Shown one piece after another: positions 1 to 6,123 of a stretch of DNA of 7,275 nt. The stretch spans positions 1 through 7,275 of the forward strand of contig JAFLDQ010000168.1 in the NCBI GenBank assembly GCA_017302355.1, written 5' to 3'. Origin of the DNA: Dechloromonas sp. Its GTDB lineage: Bacteria > Pseudomonadota > Gammaproteobacteria > Burkholderiales > Rhodocyclaceae. Made by a program: the position numbers and the translations under genes. The notes below the pieces were generated by a model. It was given only the letters and a program-made list of their open reading frames with translations, did not search any database and had not been told where the DNA came from. The number at the start of each line of letters is the position of its first letter. Within the stretch, counting starts at the first letter, position 1.

Positions 1-2
1 CG

Positions 3-116
3 AAGTTCGTCGAACATGCCCGCCGTCTGGTACTCGACTTTGGCCGCAACTTTGCCGATCACGTCAAGGTATTTGTGGCGTTGCAAGACCGATTGTTGCG
101 GGCAGCGTCGCCATGA
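3..116 (+). CDS. Possible 3' end of an unidentified gene (partial, uncertain)
   Basis: Reading from position 3, 37 codons stay open and end in TGA at 114-116. The peptide begins KFVEHARRLV and ends LLRAASP. It is rich in Leu, Val, Phe, Arg and Asp and looks like a helical C-terminus. I do not recognise the family, and it does not resemble the end of TrpE, which often precedes trpG. The evidence is weak. The other two plus-strand frames are also open over this stretch, and a minus-strand frame reading KYLDVIGKVAAKVEY is equally protein-like. Direction and even existence are therefore uncertain. The upstream part of the gene, if real, lies outside the window. Confidence 0.25.
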   Translation, partial: KFVEHARRLVLDFGRNFADHVKVFVALQDRLLRAASP

Positions 117-369
117 CGGCAACCCGGATGCGATCAACCCGACTGGCAGATTCTTCGTACGAGGAAGGTGGTGGCTCGCCTTGGAGCGTGACAATGACGT
201 AACGCCTCCCCCCGGCGCCGACTTTTTGCGGCCGAAACGGATAAAAATCGACTGACGACCGTAGGTTCGGTACACAGAATTGGGCTGGCCAGCAAGAAAA
301 TCATCCGCTTGCTTGCAGCCGCAGGAGAGGTTTGATCTTTTACGAACACGGATTCAGGATGGTGATTTG

Positions 370-398
370 TTGATGGGCTCTGCCACAATGGAGATAAT
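370..398 (+). promoter_or_regulatory. Candidate sigma-70 promoter for trpGDC
   Basis: TTGATG (370-375) is followed after exactly 17 nt by GATAAT (393-398). These match the -35 consensus TTGACA at four of six bases and the -10 consensus TATAAT at five of six. Transcription would start near 405 and leave an untranslated leader of about 130 nt before trpG. It lies in the AT-richer half of the gap, as expected for a promoter. A second, weaker pair is TAGAAA (455-460) and GATAAT (478-483), also with 17-nt spacing. Promoter calls by eye are uncertain. Confidence 0.4.
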
Positions 399-461
399 GC
401 ATAAGATGTAGTCGACTTTGTATCCCCTCGCCGACCTAATTCAAGGGGTAGCGATAGAAAA

Positions 462-482
462 ACCGGATAAGTTACCGGATAA
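462..482 (+). repeat. Direct repeat ACCGGATAA, two copies 12 bp apart
   Basis: The 9-mer ACCGGATAA occurs at 462-470 and again at 474-482, separated by GTT, giving a 12-bp period. It lies between the best candidate promoter and the trpG start, in the predicted 5' leader. It overlaps the -10 box of the weaker alternative promoter. Tandem short repeats at this kind of position can be regulator binding sites, but no known operator is recognised here. Confidence 0.4.
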
Positions 483-535
483 TATTTCCAGCAAGTGGCA
501 ACAGGGGCTAATATAATCAAGGAGATGGCCCTGAA

Positions 536-1108
536 ATGCTTTTGATGATCGACAATTACGACAGCTTCACCTACAACCTCGTCCAGTACTTCGGCGAGCT
601 GGGGCAGGAGGTGCGGGTCTTTCGCAACGATGCCATCAGCGTCGCCGGGATCGGCCGCCTCAAGCCCGGTTATCTGGTGATTTCCCCAGGTCCCTGCGCG
701 CCGGCGCAGGCCGGCATCTCGCTGGCGGCGATCCGCGAGTCTTCCGGCAAGATTCCGCTGCTCGGCGTTTGCCTCGGCCACCAGGCCATCGGCGAGGCCT
801 TTGGCGGCCGCATCGTCCATGCCAAGCAGCTGATGCACGGCAAGGTGTCCGCGGTCCACCACAAAAACGCGGGCGTTTTCAGGGGCCTGCCCAACCCGCT
901 GACCTGCACCCGCTACCACTCGCTGGCCATCGAGCGCGAGACGCTGCCCGACTGCCTCGACATCACCGCGTGGACCGACGACGGGGAAATCATGGGCGTC
1001 CGCCACAAGACGCTGGCCGTCGAGGGCGTGCAGTTTCACCCCGAGTCGATCCTGACCGAATGCGGTCATGACCTGCTCAAGAATTTCCTGGACGAACACA
1101 AGCAATGA
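536..1108 (+). CDS. trpG: Anthranilate synthase component II (glutamine amidotransferase)
   Basis: This is the glutaminase subunit of anthranilate synthase. It releases ammonia from glutamine and passes it to TrpE, which makes anthranilate from chorismate. The 190-residue length fits a stand-alone TrpG. A class I amidotransferase triad is visible: Cys79 in GVCLGHQ, and His168 and Glu170 in QFHPES. The N-terminal [11 protein letters not shown] and the oxyanion-loop SPGP (residues 50-53) are also typical. The ATG at 536 follows AAGGAG (519-524) by 11 nt. Met4 at 545 would be 20 nt away and is less likely. The stop overlaps the trpD start as ATGA, which suggests translational coupling. No trpE is visible, so the partner must be encoded elsewhere. 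In many bacteria this subunit also serves PabB in folate synthesis, so it could be annotated pabA. The trpD/trpC context favours trpG. Confidence 0.96.
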   Translation: MLLMIDNYDSFTYNLVQYFGELGQEVRVFRNDAISVAGIGRLKPGYLVISPGPCAPAQAGISLAAIRESSGKIPLLGVCLGHQAIGEAFGGRIVHAKQLMHGKVSAVHHKNAGVFRGLPNPLTCTRYHSLAIERETLPDCLDITAWTDDGEIMGVRHKTLAVEGVQFHPESILTECGHDLLKNFLDEHKQ

Positions 1109-2130
1109 CTCCGCAAGCCGCCCTCCAGCGCGTGATCGAACACCGCGAGATTTTCCATGACGAAATGGTTTCCCTGATGCGCCAGATCATGAGCGGCGAA
1201 GTCTCGCCGGTCATGATCGCCGCCATCATCACCGGGCTGCGCGTCAAGAAGGAGACCATCGGCGAGATCGCCGCCGCGGCCAGCGTCATGCGCGAGCTGT
1301 CCACCAAGGTGGATGTGCCTTACGACAACCGCTTCGTCGACATCGTCGGCACCGGCGGCGATTCGGCGCACAGCTTCAATATCTCGACCACGTCGATCTT
1401 CGTCGCCGCGGCGGCCGGCGCCAAGGTGGCCAAGCACGGCGGGCGCAGCGTGTCGTCCAGTTCGGGCAGCGCCGACGTGCTGGAAGCGCTCGGCGCCAAC
1501 ATCATGCTGTCGCCGGAACAGGTCGCCGCCTGCATCGCCGAGACCGGCATCGGCTTCATGTTCGCGCCCAGCCATCACAGCGCGATGAAGCACGTCGCGC
1601 CGGTGCGCCGCGAAATGGGTGTGCGCACCCTGTTCAACATCCTCGGGCCGCTGACCAACCCGGCGAGTGCGCCGAACACGCTGATGGGCGTCTTCCATCC
1701 CGACCTCGTCGGCATCCAGGTGCGCGTCATGCAGCGTCTGGGCGCCGAGCGCGTGCTGGTCGTGCACGGCAAGGACAACCTCGACGAAATCTCGCTCGGC
1801 GCGGCGACGCTGGTCGGCGAGCTGAGGGATGGCGAGGTCCGTGAATACGAGGTGCATCCGGAGGATTTCGGCCTGCAGATGATGTCGCTCAGGAATCTGC
1901 GCGTCGCCAGCGCCGAGGAGTCGAAGGCGACGATGCTCGGCGCCCTCGACAACCAGCCGGGCGCGGCGCGCGAGATTGTCTGCCTGAACGCCGGCGCGGC
2001 GCTCTACGTCGCCAATGTCGCCGACAGCATCGGCGACGGTATCGCCAAGGCGTGCGAGGCGATCGCCAGCGGCGCGGCGCGCGCCAAACTGGCGCAATTC
2101 GTCGAATGCACGCAGCGGCTGGCGAAATAA
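1105..2130 (+). CDS. trpD: Anthranilate phosphoribosyltransferase
   Basis: This cytosolic enzyme transfers the phosphoribosyl group of PRPP to anthranilate, the second step from chorismate to tryptophan. The protein is 341 residues, the usual length of a monofunctional TrpD. Seen in sequence: the PRPP/diphosphate loop GTGGD at residues 82-86, followed by the NIST stretch; KHGGR at 110-114, where many relatives have KHGNR, then a Ser-rich loop; GPLTNP at 181-186; and the metal-binding DNLDE at 224-228. The start ATG overlaps the trpG stop by 4 nt and has no strong ribosome site of its own, so translation is probably coupled. The stop TAA shares its last A with the trpC start. It is not fused to trpG as in enterobacteria. 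Confidence 0.97.
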   Translation: MTPQAALQRVIEHREIFHDEMVSLMRQIMSGEVSPVMIAAIITGLRVKKETIGEIAAAASVMRELSTKVDVPYDNRFVDIVGTGGDSAHSFNISTTSIFVAAAAGAKVAKHGGRSVSSSSGSADVLEALGANIMLSPEQVAACIAETGIGFMFAPSHHSAMKHVAPVRREMGVRTLFNILGPLTNPASAPNTLMGVFHPDLVGIQVRVMQRLGAERVLVVHGKDNLDEISLGAATLVGELRDGEVREYEVHPEDFGLQMMSLRNLRVASAEESKATMLGALDNQPGAAREIVCLNAGAALYVANVADSIGDGIAKACEAIASGAARAKLAQFVECTQRLAK

Positions 2131-2918
2131 TGGCCGATATTCTCGAACGGATCGTCGCCACCAAGCGCGAGGAGATCGCTGCCGCGCTGGCGGTCAGGCC
2201 GCTCGTTGCGGTCGAGGCGGAGGCTGCGGCGCAACCGGCGCCGCGCGATTTCGTCGGCGCCATCCGCAGCAGGATCGCTTGCGGTCAACCCGCCGTGATC
2301 GCCGAAATCAAGAAGGCCAGCCCGTCGAAGGGCGTCATCCGCCCCGATTTCCGGCCGGCCGACATCGCCCGCAGCTATGCCGCGCACGGCGCCGCCTGCC
2401 TGTCGGTGCTGACCGACCGCCAGTATTTCCAGGGCTGCCCGGAGTACCTGCAGGCGGCCCGCGCCGCCTGCGAACTGCCGGTGCTGCGCAAGGACTTCAT
2501 GGTCGACGCCTACCAGGTCGCCGAAGCGCGGGCGATGGGCGCCGACTGCATCCTGCTCATCGCCGCCAGCCTGTCGCTCGCCGAAATGCAGGCGCTGGAA
2601 GCGCAGGCCCACGCCTACGGCATGGCGGTGCTGGTCGAGGTGCACAACGGCGAGGAACTCGATGCGGCGCTGCAGCTGAAGACGCCGCTGCTCGGCATCA
2701 ACAACCGTAACCTGCGCACTTTCGAGGTCACGCTGCGGACGACGCTCGACCTGCTGCCGCGCATTCCGGCCGACCGCATCGTGGTCGCCGAAAGCGGCAT
2801 CCTGACACCGGAAGATGTCGCGCTGATGCGCGCCGGCGGGGTTCACGCCTTCCTGGTCGGCGAGGCTTTCATGCGGGCGTCGTCGCCCGGGAAGGAACTG
2901 GCGCGTCTGTTTGCCTGA
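2130..2918 (+). CDS. trpC: Indole-3-glycerol-phosphate synthase
   Basis: This enzyme cyclises carboxyphenylamino-deoxyribulose phosphate to indole-3-glycerol phosphate, releasing CO2 and water. The protein is 262 residues, the size of a monofunctional TrpC beta/alpha barrel without the TrpF domain found in E. coli. Catalytic and binding motifs are all present: [11 protein letters not shown] with Glu59 and Lys61, LRKDFM with Lys121, LVEVH with Glu170, INNRNL with Asn191, AESG at 220-223, and LVGEAFM near the C-terminus. The ATG at 2130 overlaps the trpD TAA by one base. The frame is open further upstream to an in-frame ATG at 2052, but that would extend 79 nt into trpD and add residues unlike TrpC. 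It is the last recognisable trp gene here, and no trpF, trpB or trpA follows. Confidence 0.97.
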   Translation: MADILERIVATKREEIAAALAVRPLVAVEAEAAAQPAPRDFVGAIRSRIACGQPAVIAEIKKASPSKGVIRPDFRPADIARSYAAHGAACLSVLTDRQYFQGCPEYLQAARAACELPVLRKDFMVDAYQVAEARAMGADCILLIAASLSLAEMQALEAQAHAYGMAVLVEVHNGEELDAALQLKTPLLGINNRNLRTFEVTLRTTLDLLPRIPADRIVVAESGILTPEDVALMRAGGVHAFLVGEAFMRASSPGKELARLFA

Positions 2919-2948
2919 GGATCGCGCGGCGAATATGTTGCCGGCTTA

Positions 2949-2977
2949 TTGACGGCATCGGGTTCGCCTGCCAAACT
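2949..2977 (+). promoter_or_regulatory. Weak candidate promoter for the adenylate cyclase gene
   Basis: TTGACG (2949-2954) is followed after 17 nt by CAAACT (2972-2977). The -35 box is near consensus, while the -10 box matches only three of six bases. Transcription would start near 2984, at the foot of a small hairpin. Readthrough from trpC is the alternative, because no terminator with a T-run is visible in the 93-nt gap. Confidence 0.22.
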
Positions 2978-2985
2978 CAACAACG

Positions 2986-3002
2986 GCCGTCGCCTCGACG
3001 GC
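2986..3002 (+). other. Short hairpin next to the cyclase ribosome site
   Basis: GCCGTCG (2986-2992) pairs perfectly with CGACGGC (2996-3002) around a 3-nt loop, CCT. The right arm ends directly before AGGGA (3003-3007), the likely ribosome-binding site for the cyclase start at 3012. There is no T-run, so it is not a standard terminator for trpC. It may affect translation initiation or mRNA stability, or be a chance structure in GC-rich DNA. Confidence 0.4.
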
Positions 3003-3011
3003 AGGGATCCC

Positions 3012-4325
3012 ATGAGCCAGTCCAAATCCAGCCTGTTCAAACTGAGTACCGCCGGATTCAATCCGGAGGACGATGCCGAGACGCGCCTGAAGAAGTCGCT
3101 GCTGATCTTTGCCACCGGCCTCGTCTCGCTGGGATCGATGCTGTGGCTCCTGCTCTACTGGCAGATGGGTCCGAAGTTCTCGTCGACGGCGCCATTCGTC
3201 TTCCAGTTGCTGCTGGTTTCCAACCTGGTCTTCTTCCTCAGGACCGGCAATTTCAATTTCTTCCGCTACTCGCAACTGGCGCTATTCCTGTTCATGCCCT
3301 TCGTCGTGCAGTGGAGCATCGGCAACTTCATCACGGCCAGCGGCATCAGCCTGTGGGGCTTGCTCGCCCCGATCGGCGCCGTCCTGTTCTTCGGCGTGCG
3401 CGAGTCGGCGGCATGGTTCTTCGCCTACATCTTCCTGACGGCGCTCTCCGGGTTCTTCGACTACTTCCTTGCCGACAGCGTGGTTACGAGCGGGCCGAAG
3501 GTGCCGATTCGGGTCAGCGTGTTCTTCTTTGCGCTGAACTTCGCCGCGGTGTCGACCATCGTCTATCTGCTGCTGCGTTACTCGACGCAGGAAAAGGCCA
3601 AGGCGCAGGCCAGCCTCGAGGAAACCCACCGCCTTCTGCAGGATGAACAGGACCGCTCCGAGCGCCTGCTGCTCAACATCCTGCCCGGACCCATCGCCGA
3701 GCGGCTGAAATACGACAAGCAGACCATCGCCGACGGTTTTGCCGATGTCAGCGTGATGTTCGTCGACATCGTCAACTTCACCAGAATCGCCGAAGGCATG
3801 TCGCCGCAGGAAGTCTTCGCCATGCTGAACCGCATCTTCTTCTCGTTCGACGAACTGGCCGAGAAGTTCGGCATCGAGAAGATCAAGACCATCGGCGACG
3901 CCTACATGGTCGCCGGCGGCCTGAACAACGAGGAAGCCAACTACACGCGGGCGATCGCCGAACTGGCGCTGGCCATGCGTGACCTGTTGCGTACCGACTT
4001 CGAGGTCAATAGCCTGCATCTGGAAGTGCGGATCGGCATCGGGACCGGGCCGGTGGTCGCCGGGGTGGTCGGCAAGAAGAAGTTCATCTACGACGTCTGG
4101 GGCGATACCGTCAATCTGGCCAGCCGCATCACCAGCGAAGGCGTGCCGGGCATGGTGCATGTCGACGAAACGACCTGGCGGCGCCTGGCCGATCGCTTCG
4201 AGTTCGGCGAACCGCAGATCATCCACCTCAAGGGCAAGGGCAACACGCCCGTATACCGGCTGGCCGGTCCCTTGTCGGGCCAGCCCCGGGCGACTGCGGC
4301 GGTCAGGTCCGTGGCGCCAGCGTGA
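3012..4325 (+). CDS. Membrane-bound class III adenylate cyclase
   Basis: The protein is predicted to make cAMP from ATP on the cytoplasmic face of the inner membrane. It has 437 residues from the ATG at 3012, preceded by AGGGA at 3003-3007. An in-frame TTG at 2949 would add 21 unconvincing residues. Residues about 29-188 hold roughly six hydrophobic segments (near 29-50, 61-76, 87-101, 112-128, 133-152 and 168-188). A charged helix (about 190-220) and the element LLNILPGPIAERLK lead into the cyclase domain at about 244-415. Metal-binding Asp252 (FVDIVNFT) and Asp296 (KTIGDAYM) are present. Lys292 and Asp361 (YDVWGDT) form the adenine-selecting pair, and Asn368 and Arg372 (NLASR) the transition-state residues. 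Guanylate cyclases have Glu and Cys or Ser at the selecting positions. No phosphodiesterase or CRP-type regulator is nearby. The C-terminal end overlaps the convergent kinase gene by 23 nt. Confidence 0.93.
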   Translation: MSQSKSSLFKLSTAGFNPEDDAETRLKKSLLIFATGLVSLGSMLWLLLYWQMGPKFSSTAPFVFQLLLVSNLVFFLRTGNFNFFRYSQLALFLFMPFVVQWSIGNFITASGISLWGLLAPIGAVLFFGVRESAAWFFAYIFLTALSGFFDYFLADSVVTSGPKVPIRVSVFFFALNFAAVSTIVYLLLRYSTQEKAKAQASLEETHRLLQDEQDRSERLLLNILPGPIAERLKYDKQTIADGFADVSVMFVDIVNFTRIAEGMSPQEVFAMLNRIFFSFDELAEKFGIEKIKTIGDAYMVAGGLNNEEANYTRAIAELALAMRDLLRTDFEVNSLHLEVRIGIGTGPVVAGVVGKKKFIYDVWGDTVNLASRITSEGVPGMVHVDETTWRRLADRFEFGEPQIIHLKGKGNTPVYRLAGPLSGQPRATAAVRSVAPA

Positions 4326-5991
4326 AGACGACCGATCCCGGACGGTTCTCGGCAAGATTCAGCCGGTAGCCGGTCTCGTCGGCCTGTCTCGCCGCATGGT
4401 AGAGACCGATCCCCAGTCCGTGCGCGGACTGGACCGGCGTCCGGAACAACGAGTCGGCCACCGACGCGGCGATCGCCTGCCCGGTGTCGCGCACGGTGAG
4501 CATGGGGCTGTTGCGGTCGACGGTCAATTTTGCCGAGATTTCGATTCCGCCTTCGTGCTGGCGCTTGGTCAATGCGTTCTGCAGCAGGTTCTCGGCGATG
4601 CTGTCGAACAGCGCGCTCGGCACCTCCGCCTCTCCGGCCGGGGCATTCCACTCGATGGCGTCGCCGCTGTGGCGATCCCGCAGCCGCGCCCACCACTCCG
4701 CGGCGGAGGTGTTGCGGTTGTCATCGGCCCGCGGGCGCTGCAGCTTGTCGAGCGTCGACTTCAGGCGCTCGGCAATCTGCGGCAACTGGCGGGCCAGCAG
4801 TCGTGCCACGGCTTCCGGGTCGCCTGGCTGCGCCGCCGCATAGCACAGGGTTTGCAGTGACTGCAGCAGATTCTTGACGTCATGGGTCACGCGCGCGCCG
4901 GTTTCATAGACCGCCTGCAGATAGCTCATGCGCTGCAATTCGTGAGTCTGGAACTTCACCAGGTAGAACTCGGTGGCCAGGCGCAGCAGCCATTCCACAT
5001 GCCAGCGCATGGCCGGCGAAGGAACATGGCGGAAACACACGGCGAGCAGGACGCCGTCGCGGCGATATTCCTGCGTGTGCGGCGATGTCCCGCCGAATCT
5101 GCCGGACTCGGAGCCCGCTTGCCAGCGACAGCCGACCACCCAGGGGATGCGCTGCAGTTGTTCGGTGATGGCCGCCAGGAAACGCACCGGGTGGCTTTCG
5201 CGCTCGCTGGTTTCGGCAAGCTGGATCAGCCATTGTTCCAGCGGCAGGCCGACCGAGAGCAGGTAGCGCGAGAGGGCCGAGCCAATCCCGGAAAACCCGC
5301 CGCGCGGATTCCACGCCCAGGCCAGCACGAGCAGGGCGGCGGCGATCGCCAGCGAGGTCTGCGCCAGCGCTTCGACATAGCTGACGCCGGAGACGAAGGT
5401 GACCGCCAGTGCGCCGAGCACGAAGACGGCGAGCGCGAGAAACACCAGCATCCCGTAGAAAAGGTCGAACGCGTCGCCGGCGCGGCGGCGCTGCGGGTGC
5501 GCGGGAAAGGCAATGAGGGCGGCGAGCAGGAACGGCATGTAGCGAGCGATCGCATCCCTGGGCAAGGGATCGAGGACGGCGGACGGCGAAATTTCGGGAA
5601 CGACGCCGAAAATGGTCAGGCAGACGAGATAGCCGAAGGCGAAGAGATAGCCGGCGCGCTCGAGGCGGTCACCGGTCCATAGCACGCGCCCGCCGATCAC
5701 CGCCGCCAGCGCGCCGCACCAGATCAGCATCAGCCAGGGGCTGAGCAGCCAGGTCGAGGCCAGCGCGGCGGCCAGCACAACGGCGCCCTGACGCCGGCTC
5801 ATCCGCCGCTCGCCGGCGACGAACGGCTGCCAGAGCAGGAACAGGCCGAAGGCGACGAACCACAGGATACGGACTGCCGGGAGTCGCCACCCGCCAAAGG
5901 CCAGCGCATGGAGCAGCAGGAGATGCCCCGCCAGCAGGAAGTGCGGCCGGCGCGACCACCAGGGAACGGCGCTCGAGATTTCGGTGTTCAT
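4303..5991 (-). CDS. Membrane sensor histidine kinase, GAF-like linker, orphan
   Basis: A 562-residue integral membrane kinase, predicted to autophosphorylate on His and pass the phosphate to an unknown response regulator. Residues about 17-226 contain seven or eight hydrophobic segments (near 17-33, 39-57, 70-100, 113-131, 152-164, 180-200 and 208-226), probably the sensing module. Residues about 250-345 look like a GAF-type domain, by position and pattern only. The H-box is THDVKNLLQSL with His370. The ATPase domain shows the N-box ENLLQNALTKR (467-477), G1 box RDTGQA (501-506) and G2 box GLGIGL (525-530). The layout recalls PrsK-like kinases of exopolysaccharide/PEP-CTERM systems and, more loosely, PilS. 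No receiver-domain gene is adjacent. The ATG at 5991 has only a weak ribosome site, but an in-frame stop lies upstream and the first membrane segment follows closely. It is divergent from the pilin gene and convergent with the cyclase. Confidence 0.88.
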   Translation of the reverse strand: MNTEISSAVPWWSRRPHFLLAGHLLLLHALAFGGWRLPAVRILWFVAFGLFLLWQPFVAGERRMSRRQGAVVLAAALASTWLLSPWLMLIWCGALAAVIGGRVLWTGDRLERAGYLFAFGYLVCLTIFGVVPEISPSAVLDPLPRDAIARYMPFLLAALIAFPAHPQRRRAGDAFDLFYGMLVFLALAVFVLGALAVTFVSGVSYVEALAQTSLAIAAALLVLAWAWNPRGGFSGIGSALSRYLLSVGLPLEQWLIQLAETSERESHPVRFLAAITEQLQRIPWVVGCRWQAGSESGRFGGTSPHTQEYRRDGVLLAVCFRHVPSPAMRWHVEWLLRLATEFYLVKFQTHELQRMSYLQAVYETGARVTHDVKNLLQSLQTLCYAAAQPGDPEAVARLLARQLPQIAERLKSTLDKLQRPRADDNRNTSAAEWWARLRDRHSGDAIEWNAPAGEAEVPSALFDSIAENLLQNALTKRQHEGGIEISAKLTVDRNSPMLTVRDTGQAIAASVADSLFRTPVQSAHGLGIGLYHAARQADETGYRLNLAENRPGSVVFTLAPRT

Positions 5992-6002
5992 GTTTTCAAC
6001 AA

Positions 6003-6020
6003 CTGTCCAGTTTTCGACAG
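6003..6020. promoter_or_regulatory. Inverted CTGTC repeat, possible PilR/NtrC-type upstream activator site
   Basis: CTGTC at 6003-6007 faces GACAG at 6016-6020 across 8 nt, an 18-bp dyad. Relative to the start expected from the sigma-54 promoter (about 6099), it lies at about -96 to -79, a usual distance for an enhancer-binding protein. As I recall from Pseudomonas aeruginosa pilA work, PilR recognises (C/G)TGTC units, and both half-sites fit. The dyad also lies 12-29 nt upstream of the kinase start codon, so a bound protein could affect that gene too. The site assignment is inference. Confidence 0.4.
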
Positions 6021-6072
6021 GGTAAACGGAAATATCAGGCGCTGGAATCGCAATCCGAGGGCGAATTCATGC

Positions 6073-6088
6073 TGGCACATAGCTTGCT
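6073..6088 (+). promoter_or_regulatory. Sigma-54 (RpoN) -24/-12 promoter of the pilin gene
   Basis: TGGCAC (6073-6078), five bases, then TTGCT (6084-6088) match the sigma-54 consensus TGGCAC-N5-TTGCW. The invariant GG (6074-6075) and GC (6086-6087) have the correct 10-nt spacing. Transcription should start near 6099 and leave a leader of about 25 nt before the ATG at 6124. Type IV pilin genes of several Gram-negative bacteria use sigma-54, which supports this reading. An enhancer-binding activator and RpoN would be required for expression. Confidence 0.87.
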
Positions 6089-6123
6089 TTACGAATTACA
6101 TAGAGACTCATGTGGAGAAAAAA

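Larger units (their letters stand above)
117..535. other. Long intergenic region upstream of trpG
   Basis: About 420 nt with no gene I can support. From about 241 onward the base composition is clearly more AT-rich than the neighbouring genes. All frames are short, lack good ribosome sites, or have unprotein-like composition. One plus-strand frame ending at 255 contains two adjacent TGG codons (about 168-173), but no start or attenuator hairpin accompanies them. The right half carries a candidate sigma-70 promoter (370-398), a CCCCT/AGGGG inverted pair (424-428 with 444-448, 15-nt spacer) and a direct repeat of ACCGGATAA (462-482). A likely role is the control region of the trpGDC block. Remnants of a lost gene are also possible. 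Confidence 0.6.

Noticed and set aside
113..202. Small frame MTATRMRS... overlapping the end of the first possible gene as ATGA
   Set aside because: It has no ribosome site, no recognisable motif and unconvincing composition, so it is not supported as a gene.
16..255. Plus-strand reading frame with adjacent Trp codons upstream of trpG, considered as a trp leader peptide
   Set aside because: It is about 79 codons, far longer than a leader peptide. It has no good ribosome site, the Trp pair is some 360 nt from trpG, and no attenuator hairpin with a T-run follows.
512..517. TATAAT just before the trpG ribosome site, considered as a -10 box
   Set aside because: No acceptable -35 box lies 16-18 nt upstream, and the start would fall inside or past the ribosome site.
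134..1105. Long minus-strand frame opposite trpG and the upstream gap
   Set aside because: It is the antisense shadow of trpG in GC-rich DNA. Its product has no recognisable motifs, while the plus strand encodes a complete TrpG.
1066..2097. Long minus-strand frame opposite trpD
   Set aside because: The product is a His/Arg/Ala/Asp-rich composition typical of antisense frames. trpD on the plus strand has all family motifs.
2052..2129. Upstream start for trpC inside trpD
   Set aside because: The extra 26 residues do not resemble TrpC, and the ATG at 2130 gives the usual overlap and the usual N-terminus [12 protein letters not shown].
2949..3011. Upstream TTG start for the cyclase
   Set aside because: It is a rare start codon without a ribosome site. 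The ATG at 3012 follows AGGGA.
3282..4355. Long minus-strand frame opposite the cyclase
   Set aside because: It is a shadow frame with low-complexity composition, while the plus-strand cyclase motifs are complete.
5908..6123. Upstream in-frame extension of the pilin gene
   Set aside because: It would overlap the kinase gene and bury the prepilin leader. It would also begin before the sigma-54 start site.
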